Numbered from the stretch's first letter, positions 45,304 to 53,886 are shown. The stretch is 64,000 nucleotides of DNA from an uncultured Mycoplasmatota bacterium (GCA_900549285.1 URNW01000005.1:1-64000), one strand, 5' to 3'. Numbers and translations: made by a program. The notes: generated from the letters alone by a model not told the origin.

Positions 45304-46299
45304 TTACCACCATATTTTAAATCCTTCATATTTTTTATCATCCATTAAATGTTTTATTAACTTATATAGCTCTAATTTTATTAGTCTTTCATAAGTTACT
45401 TCTCTTTTTAGGTTTTTATGCATAATGGTTCTTTTTAAAGTATTTTCCAGTTCTTGAATCACCTTTTTTAAACTTGCATCTTTCATTTTTAAATAGTAAT
45501 CTTCTTTAACAAAATCTTCTTTTGTAATTATATTTTTATTTAAAAGTGAAAAAATGGTACGATCGACAATTAGCGGCTTAAATACTTCAGTTATATCTAA
45601 AGTTAGAGAAAATCGTTTGGTTCCAGGTTCATGTAAATAACTTATTGTAGGATTTAACTCTGTTTGATAAATAATACTTAACGTTTTTGTATAAAGTACA
45701 GAATTTAATAATGAAATTAATACATTTACCATTGTATCTGGAGGATTTTTTATTCTTTTTTCAAAATCAATTTCTTGATTAATCATTATTTTCCACGAAG
45801 CATAATAAGTCTTTCTTATATTCCCCTCTATCCCCATTAATTCTAAAATAGTATTACAATCTTTAATTTTCATTCTTAATTTTTCTATTTCTTCTATATA
45901 AATATCTAAATTTTTTCCTCTATTTTGATAATATTTTAAGTTTCTTAAAATGTTAAAACTAGCCGCTACAATAAATTCTTTGGCTATTTCTAATCTTTTT
46001 GTAGAATCAATATAATATTTTACTTGATTTACTAGTAAACTTCCAGATATCTTTTGCTCTTTAGGATAAAATGAGCCAATATAGTAATTATAATAATTAA
46101 ACATGTGAACATTAATCCCATAAGATCCTAAAAATTCAAATAATCTTTTATTGTATGTTATCTCGCCAAATACATAAATATCCCTTATTCTTTCTATTGG
46201 AATATCTTTTTTTAAAACTTTATCAGAATACAATGTTAAAGAATTATTATTTTTTCTTAGTTCTCCTGAACTAAATATATAATAAGATTGCTTACTCAT
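45304..46299 (-). CDS. cas1: CRISPR-associated integrase Cas1
   Basis: 331 residues. The metal-binding catalytic residues are visible: Glu in 'LELMGIEGNIRKTYY', His in 'YLHEPGTKRFSLTLD' and Asp just after it. It catalyses spacer insertion at the leader-proximal repeat. It overlaps cas4 by 4 bp and precedes cas2 in the adaptation module cas4-cas1-cas2, typical of type I-B. Confidence 0.97.
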   Translation of the reverse strand: MSKQSYYIFSSGELRKNNNSLTLYSDKVLKKDIPIERIRDIYVFGEITYNKRLFEFLGSYGINVHMFNYYNYYIGSFYPKEQKISGSLLVNQVKYYIDSTKRLEIAKEFIVAASFNILRNLKYYQNRGKNLDIYIEEIEKLRMKIKDCNTILELMGIEGNIRKTYYASWKIMINQEIDFEKRIKNPPDTMVNVLISLLNSVLYTKTLSIIYQTELNPTISYLHEPGTKRFSLTLDITEVFKPLIVDRTIFSLLNKNIITKEDFVKEDYYLKMKDASLKKVIQELENTLKRTIMHKNLKREVTYERLIKLELYKLIKHLMDDKKYEGFKIWW

Positions 46300-46799
46300 A
46301 TTTCACATAATTCATAGTATGCACATTTTTTACATATACTGCTATTTAGGCAATCTGGTGCTTTTTTACTTTCTATGATCTTTCTAATTATTTTTAATTG
46401 ATTCTCTATAAATAAAATATCTTCCTTTGTTAAATATATTTCTTGTTCGTATTTTTCTTTTGGTATTTTTAAAATACCAATAGGATTTTCGATTCCGTTT
46501 TTCCATAAATGATATAAATAATATTTAATTTGATATTCACTGGCATCTTTTAAACTTTTGCTTTTTTTAATTTCATAAATGATTCCGTTTTTCATAAAAT
46601 CTATATTTATCGAATCATTTATTAAAACATGTTTTCTTTCTTTGTTATATGTATTTTCATCAATTAATTTTCCTAAACTTACATATTCACTCGTATCTTC
46701 CATCGTTATTCCTTTTGAATAATACCATAGTTTTCTTGGACAGATTAGGCTATAAGCAAACATTAAGCCAGTAATTTTTTTAGATAAATCCTGATTCAT
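46296..46799 (-). CDS. cas4: CRISPR-associated nuclease Cas4
   Basis: 167 residues. 'SLICPRKLWYYSKG' has the first cluster Cys, and 'CLNSSICKKCAYYELC' near the C-terminus the remaining three, for a 4Fe-4S cluster. 'GIIYEIKKSKSLKDASEYQI' is the RecB-like E-x-K nuclease motif. It trims prespacers and selects the PAM together with Cas1-Cas2. It overlaps cas3 by 20 bp. Confidence 0.95.
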   Translation of the reverse strand: MNQDLSKKITGLMFAYSLICPRKLWYYSKGITMEDTSEYVSLGKLIDENTYNKERKHVLINDSINIDFMKNGIIYEIKKSKSLKDASEYQIKYYLYHLWKNGIENPIGILKIPKEKYEQEIYLTKEDILFIENQLKIIRKIIESKKAPDCLNSSICKKCAYYELCEI

Positions 46800-48912
46800 T
46801 TTCTTCTCCTATTTCAAATCCATATTTAGAACTATAATTTCCATAAACGCGATAAATATCAGATGCACCATTTATTAATGAATATATTTTTGTAGGATTA
46901 TAATATATTGTAGTTGTATATTCTAACAATTTTTGTTTGCTCTGATATCTTTTTTCAAAACTAATTAACTTATCATTTGATTCATTAATTAATCTTTCTA
47001 TTTCATCATGATTTTCTACGTATATACTATCTGGTATGATAGTTATTGTGTTAATATCTCTAAATAATTTTTGTAATTCACTCTGATTATATTTTAAAGG
47101 ATATACTTTTTCTAAATGATGGATTGCTTTATTTAGTTCTTCTATATAATTTGTATCATTTCTCTTTAGTTCTTCTTTGTTATAGACACTATTTATATAT
47201 TCTAATTTTTCTTCTTCACTTATTAGCTTTTTGTTGTATTTCTCTAATTTTTCTAAGGATAAGTTTACAAGATTTTTGTCATAAATTCTTTTTCGTTCAG
47301 TATTGTAAACAAAAACATTAGGTTTATCTGGAATTATCAATCCTTTTCTGTTACAACGCCCTAGCCGTTGCATTAGACTATCAGCTGGTGATATTTCAGT
47401 GTGTAGTATATCAAAACTAATGTCTAGACTTGCTTCTACTATTTGAGTTGTAATCCATATCCCATTTTTATTAAAATTTTTTATTTCAGTTTCTAATTTT
47501 TCTCTATCCTTTTTAATAAATCTTGCATGTAACAAGTGCAATTCTTCCACTTTATTTTCTAAAATTTTATATATCTCTATTGCTTTTTTTACTGTATTAC
47601 ATATTATTAACACTTTGCTAGATTCACTATCTTTTATTATCTTATCATAATTAAAATCACCGTCTACTATTTCTATAAAATGTCGTGTTTTATTACTTAC
47701 AGATATTTTTTTAATATAATTATTTTCGCCAATATACTCTTTTATTTTATCTTCTAAGAATGTTGGTAAAGTAGCGGTTGTAATAGCAAAATGTCCACCA
47801 TACTCGTTAACTGTTTTTAAACCAATTATAATACAAGCTAGAATTACAGGCGAATACATTTGGATTTCATCCACAATTACTTTGCTATAGGATAGAGTAG
47901 CAACGAATTGTTCTTCTCCTAGAGCTTTAAAAGGAAACTTAAATATTTGGTCTACTGTACATATAGTTAGTGGATAACTAAGTCGTTTCATTTCACAATA
48001 TTCGCTATAAGTTAAATCAGAATTATTTTTTAACATTTCTCCGAAACTATCAGAATGGAGTAGGGCTATATCATTATTTTTACCATAATTTTTGCATCTT
48101 TTATAAATGTCATTACTTGCTACTTTTAATGGTAACGTATAGAAGCCTTTTGAATTGTTTAGCCAAAGTAAGGATGCTTCTGTTTTTCCTATACCTGTAC
48201 TTGCTACAATAATAATATTTTTATTTTTGTTTTCTTTAGCAAAAGTTTGAATATCATTTAATGTAAAATCCTGTTCAATGTTTTGAGCTATCAATTTGTT
48301 TTTATTTTTTAATTCTGCTATGGTCGTTCCACTACTGGCAGCATAATCAAAGCGATTTAGCATTCCTTTTACCTTACTATATTTTTCCCAATCTTCTTCT
48401 GGCAAATCTGTTCCTCGCTTATCAAATAATAAATCCTTCAGTTTAAATCGTTTAATATTCGGATTAATATTAGGAATTACTGGTTTTACATATTTTTCAA
48501 ATATTTCTCTATATTTAGTACCATCTATATCTGTTATTCTTTTATGATGATAGAATATTGCTGTGGCAATGATTTGATATTCATTTAACCCATACTTATC
48601 TATTAAATATTCTTTTGGCAAAAACTTAGGGCTTAACATACCATGATTTATATTATCATTTTGATTTATTCCCTTTATTTCATTTTGAAATAAAATACTA
48701 GATTTTCCAAAATCATGGTAATAGCATGATATTAAGATCATCTCCTGAAATTCTTTGCTAAAAGCTTGAGGATATTCTTTTATAAAATTAAAGAATACTT
48801 TTAAGACTTCTTCTGTATGTTCTTCTAATGTTTTTTTGGGATGAGTTTTTGCTAAATAATTTTTAAGAGTAATTTCCGTTTTATTTTTTAGTTCTTGTAA
48901 TAATTCATTCAT
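46780..48912 (-). CDS. cas3: CRISPR-associated helicase-nuclease Cas3
   Basis: 710 residues. The N-terminal HD nuclease has 'EEHTEEVLKVF', 'CYYHDFGKSSILFQNEI' (H-D pair) and 'YHHKRI'. The SF2 helicase follows: Walker A 'ASTGIGKTEASLLW', D-E-x-x box 'VDEIQMYSPV', 'TTATLPTFL' and motif VI 'LMQRLGRCNRKG'. It degrades DNA bound by Cascade. AAAGGAGG precedes the ATG, and the CRISPR array 2 tail ends 15 bp upstream. Confidence 0.97.
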   Translation of the reverse strand: MNELLQELKNKTEITLKNYLAKTHPKKTLEEHTEEVLKVFFNFIKEYPQAFSKEFQEMILISCYYHDFGKSSILFQNEIKGINQNDNINHGMLSPKFLPKEYLIDKYGLNEYQIIATAIFYHHKRITDIDGTKYREIFEKYVKPVIPNINPNIKRFKLKDLLFDKRGTDLPEEDWEKYSKVKGMLNRFDYAASSGTTIAELKNKNKLIAQNIEQDFTLNDIQTFAKENKNKNIIIVASTGIGKTEASLLWLNNSKGFYTLPLKVASNDIYKRCKNYGKNNDIALLHSDSFGEMLKNNSDLTYSEYCEMKRLSYPLTICTVDQIFKFPFKALGEEQFVATLSYSKVIVDEIQMYSPVILACIIIGLKTVNEYGGHFAITTATLPTFLEDKIKEYIGENNYIKKISVSNKTRHFIEIVDGDFNYDKIIKDSESSKVLIICNTVKKAIEIYKILENKVEELHLLHARFIKKDREKLETEIKNFNKNGIWITTQIVEASLDISFDILHTEISPADSLMQRLGRCNRKGLIIPDKPNVFVYNTERKRIYDKNLVNLSLEKLEKYNKKLISEEEKLEYINSVYNKEELKRNDTNYIEELNKAIHHLEKVYPLKYNQSELQKLFRDINTITIIPDSIYVENHDEIERLINESNDKLISFEKRYQSKQKLLEYTTTIYYNPTKIYSLINGASDIYRVYGNYSSKYGFEIGEENESGFI

Positions 48913-48927
48913 TTTAACCTCCTTTTG

Positions 48928-49416
48928 TATTTTAATGGATTATTCATAATTATAAACTGGTTCATGAACAGTAGAGCCACTATCGCTACTATAATTTAGA
49001 TTGCACTATGCATCATTATAGACGATTCTACTGGTCAAGGAATAATTATTTCTGATGGATTTAGATTGCACTATGCATCATTATAGACATTATATTAAAA
49101 AGAGTTGTGTTATCAAGTTAGCAAATTTAGATTGCACTATGCATCATTATAGACTGCTTAAAAAACGTTGCTTAAAGTCCCGTAAATATTATTTAGATTG
49201 CACTATGCATCATTATAGACGTATCAAGAATTAGACGCTATCGAAGTCGAAAACGAATTTAGATTGCACTATGCATCATTATAGACTTAAAAATTAAGGA
49301 TAGTGTAGATTTAAAAGAATTATTTAGATTGCACTATGCATCATTATAGACCCAACGACACTATATACAAAGATTATTTAGATTTAATTTAGATTGCACT
49401 ATGCATCATTATAGAC
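48928..49416 (-). CRISPR. CRISPR array 2: seven exact repeats plus a degenerate terminal one
   Basis: Seven identical 30-bp repeats start at 48994, 49059, 49125, 49191, 49257, 49322 and 49387, with spacers of 35-36 bp. An eighth, degenerate repeat lies at 48928-48957, after a 36-bp spacer (48958-48993), and marks the old end of the array. In the crRNA sense repeats begin GTCTATAATG, contain the hairpin TGCA-TAG-TGCA and end CAATCTAAAT. The array interrupts the cas operon between cas5 and cas3. Its repeat differs from array 1 at internal positions only. Confidence 0.98.
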
Positions 49417-49547
49417 TCGTAGTTTTACTAATAAGATTGGTTTTATTTTATCATAAAGTATCTAAAATTTCTATAAATATATATAATTTTGTAATATTTT
49501 TTCTGTCGATCTCCCAAGTTTTTAACGCTATTATAGTTCGACAGAAA
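49417..49547 (-). promoter_or_regulatory. Leader of array 2 with TGTCGA inverted repeat
   Basis: 83 bp of AT-rich leader, then the inverted repeat TTTCTGTCGA (49500-49509) ... TCGACAGAAA (49538-49547), ending 3 bp from the cas5 stop. The segment TTTATAGAAATTT is shared with the third leader, and TATGAT is a likely -10. Confidence 0.8.
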
Positions 49548-49550
49548 TTT

Positions 49551-50249
49551 TTAACATAATATTACTGGGTAACCATAACTATCTTGATAAACATTTTCTA
49601 GTTCTGTTCCTTTAATATGTAAACTAGCTCTTATTTGTTTATCAAATTGTCTTAATCCAGTTTTAGGATTAATTGAAAATATTTTTGGCAAATTATAAAT
49701 TGTTCCATAAGCAATTTCTTTATCTACGGGAATGTAAATTGGCACTTTTGTTTCTGTTTCACTTATTAACTCGCAATCTTCTATAGATACTTTTTGTATA
49801 TCAACTAAATCTTCATATCTTCCTAATGATAAATATACTTCAGGTGATTTTAATTTGTTATAAATAAATTCTAATTCACTCTCATTAGAGGGTTTAATAT
49901 GAATGATTAAATTAATATCCTGTACTAATTCAATATTGCCTAGCCCTTTTGTAATTCCGTATTCTTTTCCTTGACTTGTTACTTTAATATTATGTCTACC
50001 TGCTTCAAATTTTCCACCATTTTTAAAGGTATATTTTGTATAAACATCATTAATTGAACTGTTAGTCGTTCCTTGAATACTTATATCCATTGGGTGATAT
50101 TCTTTAAAGCCACAAGCTTTGTGAATCATACCAATTACTGTCGAATATGGCGGTAACGGGTATGATTCTTTAATTTGATAATTTAGTGGTTTTCGGTAGT
50201 TAGCTGTAGTTTGTTTTAATTCAAGTCTAATTACTTTGATAGTATTCAT
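49551..50249 (-). CDS. cas5: Cascade subunit Cas5 (type I-B)
   Basis: 232 residues of the Cas5 RAMP family, which caps the 5' handle of the crRNA. The N-terminus 'VIRLELKQTTANYRKPLNYQ' and 'LPPYSTVIGMIHKACGF' are the RAMP strand and the glycine/helix region typical of Cas5t/h. The start overlaps cas7 by 23 bp. The array 2 leader follows its stop codon. Confidence 0.92.
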   Translation of the reverse strand: MNTIKVIRLELKQTTANYRKPLNYQIKESYPLPPYSTVIGMIHKACGFKEYHPMDISIQGTTNSSINDVYTKYTFKNGGKFEAGRHNIKVTSQGKEYGITKGLGNIELVQDINLIIHIKPSNESELEFIYNKLKSPEVYLSLGRYEDLVDIQKVSIEDCELISETETKVPIYIPVDKEIAYGTIYNLPKIFSINPKTGLRQFDKQIRASLHIKGTELENVYQDSYGYPVILC

Positions 50250-51096
50250 TTACTTTCCCTTCTAATTCATCAAATACTCCTTTAATTGTTTTGGCATTCA
50301 AGTCTCTAATAATTTCTTCTTCATTGTTAAATATTCCTTTTAATACGCCTACACTTGTATTCTTTTTTACCTCTTCATCAATTAAGATATCTTTTATAGC
50401 TGACAAATTTAAGTCATTCTTTTTTAGAGACAAGCGGTGTTCAAAATAAGGATTTTTTCGATTGTAAATACCTCCTATAACAAAAACTGGTGCTAAATTT
50501 TCTCTTCTTCCACGTATATCGCGATATAGATATTCTACTGCTTCTAAAAAATCATTTATTCTTTTTGCTTTTTCTTCGTTTGATATTTCTGTCTCTTTGT
50601 CAATTCCTACTAAATCTAAATCAATAGAAATTGTATATCCATAAAGTGAGCGGTGAATTTCACTTTTAACAATACTATTATCTAAATTTTTTCTCTTTGC
50701 TAGTCCCATATTTGTTAAATAATCAGTATCTCCTTTATATTCTTCTAAAGAAATAGCATTACTTAATCTTACTACGGCATTTCTAGTATTGGCTGAATCT
50801 CCTTCACTTGTTTTCATGTATCCAAATAAATCTATTTCTGGATACTCCTTAATCGTTGCGTCGGGGGCAAATTGAGCTACTTTTTGAGAGCCCGATCCTT
50901 TGGCTTCAATTGGAGTATTATCCCATCCGAGTAGTTTTACTATACTATATCTTAATGCTTGTCTAGAAATATAACTATAATTTTTGTTATCCTTTCTCAC
51001 TATCTTTTTTAAAACAGAACTATTTCTTATACTATCTCCGTAATTAGCACTTTCTGCTTCAAGTATTATGCTAATTGTTAAGCCTTTCTTATTCAT
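50227..51096 (-). CDS. cas7: Cascade backbone subunit Cas7 (Cst2/DevR type)
   Basis: 289 residues. 'KKGLTISIILEAESANYGDS' is the RAMP first strand, 'SYISRQALRYSIVKLLGW' the DevR/Cst2 signature and 'YGYTISIDLDLVG' a later strand. Several copies form the crRNA-binding filament. ATG at 51096 is chosen because GGAGATGG precedes it; an upstream start at 51111 lies within cas8. It overlaps cas8 by 8 bp. Confidence 0.94.
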   Translation of the reverse strand: MNKKGLTISIILEAESANYGDSIRNSSVLKKIVRKDNKNYSYISRQALRYSIVKLLGWDNTPIEAKGSGSQKVAQFAPDATIKEYPEIDLFGYMKTSEGDSANTRNAVVRLSNAISLEEYKGDTDYLTNMGLAKRKNLDNSIVKSEIHRSLYGYTISIDLDLVGIDKETEISNEEKAKRINDFLEAVEYLYRDIRGRRENLAPVFVIGGIYNRKNPYFEHRLSLKKNDLNLSAIKDILIDEEVKKNTSVGVLKGIFNNEEEIIRDLNAKTIKGVFDELEGKVNEYYQSN

Positions 51097-52624
51097 TATT
51101 ACCATCTCCATTTCTAAATCCTATAACAAAGGCATAGCCTATAAGCTTTAATTTTTTATTATCTATTAAAATTTCATATAATTCTTCTGGGATCTTTTCT
51201 CCTGTTATGTTAGACAAGTTAGCTATAAGGTCAAATAAATCATCTGCTTTTTCCATCTTAATCATATCTAACATCTGAAATACTAATTCTTTTATCTTAT
51301 TTTCATTGTCTAATCCTTTCCGATATTTTTTTCCTATTTCTATAACATCTTCATATTGCATTTTTACTCCTCCTTCTATTTTTAGTAAAGCATAGCAACT
51401 ACTACTTGCATATTTAGTCTCATCTTCTAAGCTTAATAGCATTAATTCATTTATTAAGGGATATAAGCTATAGTTATTTAATATTCTTCTCATTGTTTCA
51501 TTATAAACATTTAAATATTCTTGTTTTGATTTAATAGCAGATTTTTTAGATAAATACTCTAATCTTTTAAAGTTATGTTTAATTTTCAGCAAGATGTTTC
51601 TAGATATAATATTAAAATCATAGCCTTCTTCTTTTCCTAAATTGGTAATTACTTCAATATTACTTAATTTTTCTAAATTTTTTTCAGCAATTTTATTAAT
51701 CATTTCATTGAATTTTTGATAAGAACGTAAATCTTCATTAGAGAAAATATCATCATTTGTGTTTATCAAAGTATTTACTGAATCATTTTGATTGATAAAA
51801 ATAAATGAATTATTATAAGATGAAAAGCCAAGTGGTATTAAAGAAAACAAGAAATTACATTTAGGACATATATAGCAGTTTGGCTTAAAATTCCAATAAT
51901 TAGAATTTTTTCTAGCAAAATCTTCTGTTAAAGTACGTACATAGGAAGATTTAATTTTACTATTTCCACTAATTCTACTTCCACATTCGGCACAAAATTC
52001 ATTTCCTTTTGTTTCTTTGCTTAAATAATCTTTTAAGGGTTCTTCGAAATATTTTCTAAATTCTTCTTTGGGGGCTTTTTTGCTGTTAGATGTATTTAAA
52101 AAACTCACATCTTCCCAAAAGTTATTAACGACAAAATATGATACATCTTTAATTAAAAATATTTCTTTTAAATCGTTATTTGCTAAATCATTTAGTATGA
52201 TTTTTATATTATCTTTGTAATTATCAATAGTTGACTTTTTTAAATTTTGTAAATCATTATTCCAGTCAAAGGATAACTTATTTTTTACTATTTCATAACC
52301 CGATTTATAACGATTCGAGTTTAAGGCTGTTTCTATTGCTTTTAGTTCTTCTTTTAATTCCTTTTGCTCTAAATCTTTTTCTAGTAATGATTCTAATTTT
52401 ATTATTGTTTTTGTTAAAGGACAATTATTTTTATATTTATTAATCAGAGCATTAAAATAAAGTTCAGCAAAATCAGTATTAAGCATGTATTCCTTGTCTA
52501 TTTTTAAAGTTGATTCTTTTATCTCACATACTCTTTTATCATCATTATTTTCTATCATTGTAAATAACCCAACGATTCCTGCATTAATACAAAAATCTTG
52601 AGTATTAAATTCTACTTGTTCCAT
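51089..52624 (-). CDS. cas8: Cascade large subunit Cas8 (Cst1-like, CXXC-CXXC)
   Basis: 511 residues. The large subunit recognises the PAM. The zinc ribbon 'EFCAECGSRISG' plus 'YICPKCNFLFSLIPLG' identifies the CXXC-CXXC (Cst1) type found in Tneap-like type I-B systems; the rest is poorly conserved, as is usual for Cas8. ATG at 52624 follows AAAGGAG; an in-frame start at 52639 overlaps cas6. It lies second in the operon, 1 bp after cas6. Confidence 0.9.
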   Translation of the reverse strand: MEQVEFNTQDFCINAGIVGLFTMIENNDDKRVCEIKESTLKIDKEYMLNTDFAELYFNALINKYKNNCPLTKTIIKLESLLEKDLEQKELKEELKAIETALNSNRYKSGYEIVKNKLSFDWNNDLQNLKKSTIDNYKDNIKIILNDLANNDLKEIFLIKDVSYFVVNNFWEDVSFLNTSNSKKAPKEEFRKYFEEPLKDYLSKETKGNEFCAECGSRISGNSKIKSSYVRTLTEDFARKNSNYWNFKPNCYICPKCNFLFSLIPLGFSSYNNSFIFINQNDSVNTLINTNDDIFSNEDLRSYQKFNEMINKIAEKNLEKLSNIEVITNLGKEEGYDFNIISRNILLKIKHNFKRLEYLSKKSAIKSKQEYLNVYNETMRRILNNYSLYPLINELMLLSLEDETKYASSSCYALLKIEGGVKMQYEDVIEIGKKYRKGLDNENKIKELVFQMLDMIKMEKADDLFDLIANLSNITGEKIPEELYEILIDNKKLKLIGYAFVIGFRNGDGNNE

Positions 52625-52625
52625 G

Positions 52626-53354
52626 TTACTCCTTTCCATTTAAAATTCTAAAATAGCCAAAGCCACTTGATCGCATTGAACCTAGGCCAATTTTATTTAG
52701 TAAACTAATTAACTCAGGCGTTCCCTTTAGTTTGAATATTCCTAAAGATGCTCTAACGCTTCCATTGTATATTTTGATAATTGTAGATTTAGTGCTTAAA
52801 GGAACTATTTTAAAATCATATAATTCTAAATTATAACCTAGTCTTTCTAAATTTCCTTTTATATTTAATTTAAGCATTGATTCGAAATTCTTATCATCAG
52901 GTGTAAAATATGTATCTTTATTTGTACTTTGATTGTGATATCTTACTACCAACGGTGAATCAAATTTTATTATTACTTCGTCATTATAGTAATTTCTTAT
53001 TATACTTGTTCTAATTTGAATTAAATGCATTGAATTGCTTTTTAAATTAAATTCTATGTTATCTTTTTTTCTTAGAAGTAAAGCATTATAAAATTCTATT
53101 GTCTCTTTTGTAATATCGCTTTTTATGTGGACTGTCAATATAGAACTTTCAAGCATAATTTTATCTTCCTCAAATGTTGGATTTTTTAAATATGTGGTAA
53201 AGCAAAAAGGCTTTAATGTTGTTTTAGTGTACCATAAATCATATAATTCTTTGCTGTATTTGGTTAAAGTCTCTTTGAAAAATGAAACAATACTTTTTCG
53301 GTAGTCTTTAGGTAGTATAAAATTATCAAGCTTAAATGTTAGATCAATTTGCAT
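52626..53354 (-). CDS. cas6: crRNA-processing endoribonuclease Cas6
   Basis: 242 residues, RAMP fold. The C-terminal glycine-rich loop 'KIGLGSMRSSGFGYFRILNG' is the Cas6 hallmark, and 'LTFKLDNFILPKDYRKSI' the N-terminal strand. It cuts the repeat to leave the 8-nt 5' handle (AUCUAAAU for these arrays, by analogy). It is first in the cas operon, with RBS AAAGGAGG. Confidence 0.94.
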   Translation of the reverse strand: MQIDLTFKLDNFILPKDYRKSIVSFFKETLTKYSKELYDLWYTKTTLKPFCFTTYLKNPTFEEDKIMLESSILTVHIKSDITKETIEFYNALLLRKKDNIEFNLKSNSMHLIQIRTSIIRNYYNDEVIIKFDSPLVVRYHNQSTNKDTYFTPDDKNFESMLKLNIKGNLERLGYNLELYDFKIVPLSTKSTIIKIYNGSVRASLGIFKLKGTPELISLLNKIGLGSMRSSGFGYFRILNGKE

Positions 53355-53381
53355 TTTCTTCCTCCTTTCATTTATACTTTG

Positions 53382-53410
53382 ATACTAACACAATTTATTT
53401 GGCATGTCAA
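53382..53410 (-). promoter_or_regulatory. Promoter of the cas operon
   Basis: On the minus strand TTGACA (53410-53405) and TAGTAT (53387-53382) are 17 bp apart, 28 bp before the cas6 ATG. It is close to consensus, so regulation of cas expression probably acts here. Confidence 0.75.
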
Positions 53411-53542
53411 TAATAATTTTAAATAAACATGGTTTGTTTTTTTGAAATTGACTTTATTTTTAAACTATGATAAAATTTGTGTGCGAATTAATTATACATT
53501 TTGTAATTTAAAGTGTTTTTTTAAAATTATTTTAATTAATTA

Positions 53543-53572
53543 GCTTATAATTAAACATAATGTAAATATTTT
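53543..53572 (+). repeat. Repeat-like sequence between the cas promoter and the third leader
   Basis: Positions 53546-53565 (TTATAATTAAACATAATGTA region) match bases 4-23 of the array 1 repeat at 19 of 20 positions, in plus-strand orientation. The last quarter is unlike the repeat. It abuts the third leader's inverted repeat. Confidence 0.6.
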
Positions 53573-53695
53573 GTCGACTTATAATATAGTCTAAAGCCTA
53601 AAAGATCGACAAAAAACTTACGAAAATATATTAATTTATAGAAATTTCAAGTAATTTTTGATGAGATTAAAGTATTTTTATTAACAAAAGTACGA
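53569..53695 (+). promoter_or_regulatory. Third CRISPR leader, opposite strand, divergent from the cas operon
   Basis: The inverted repeat TTTTGTCGA (53569-53577) ... TCGACAAAA (53606-53614) has the same internal TATAATA as the other two leaders. It is followed by 81 bp containing TTTATAGAAATTT and ending TACGA, as in leader 2. The distance to the next repeat-like sequence (81 bp) matches arrays 1 (84) and 2 (83). Confidence 0.75.
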
Positions 53696-53789
53696 GTTTA
53701 TAATTGAATAGATTGTCATTTAATACACTTTTAATTGATTTTCCTTAATTCAATTTATTGTTCATAATTAAACTTTTGTATAATTTGAC
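53696..53789 (+). CRISPR. Cryptic mini-array: two degenerate repeats and one spacer
   Basis: The first pseudo-repeat, 53696-53725, matches the array 1 repeat at 22 of 30 positions and keeps the central hairpin (A-T, T-G wobble, A-T). A 34-bp spacer (53726-53759) follows, then a second pseudo-repeat (53760-53789) sharing ATAATTAAAC and a shifted TTGTATAAT. The 64-bp period equals the repeat-spacer unit of the other arrays. With the third leader before it and a terminator after it, it should yield one crRNA-like RNA. Whether it is a regulatory RNA or a dying array is unknown. Confidence 0.65.
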
Positions 53790-53822
53790 AGTTTTGTTAT
53801 TTTTGCGATATATTGTTATAAG

Positions 53823-53886
53823 AAAAAAGACAGCTTATTTAAAATGACGTTAGACTTTTCTAGTTTGCCATTTAAAGTCGTCTTTT
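53823..53886 (+). terminator. Terminator of the cryptic mini-array
   Basis: AAAAAGAC (about 53825-53831) pairs with GTCTTTTT (53879-53886), with an inner imperfect stem TTTAAAATG/CATTTAAA. It lies 34 bp after the second pseudo-repeat. The remaining 53887-54120 hold only an imperfect hairpin (53967-53997) and a -10 box. Confidence 0.6.

Noticed and set aside
44634..49386. Spacers targeting sequences in this window
   Set aside because: No convincing full-length match to either strand was noticed by eye; a systematic search was not possible.
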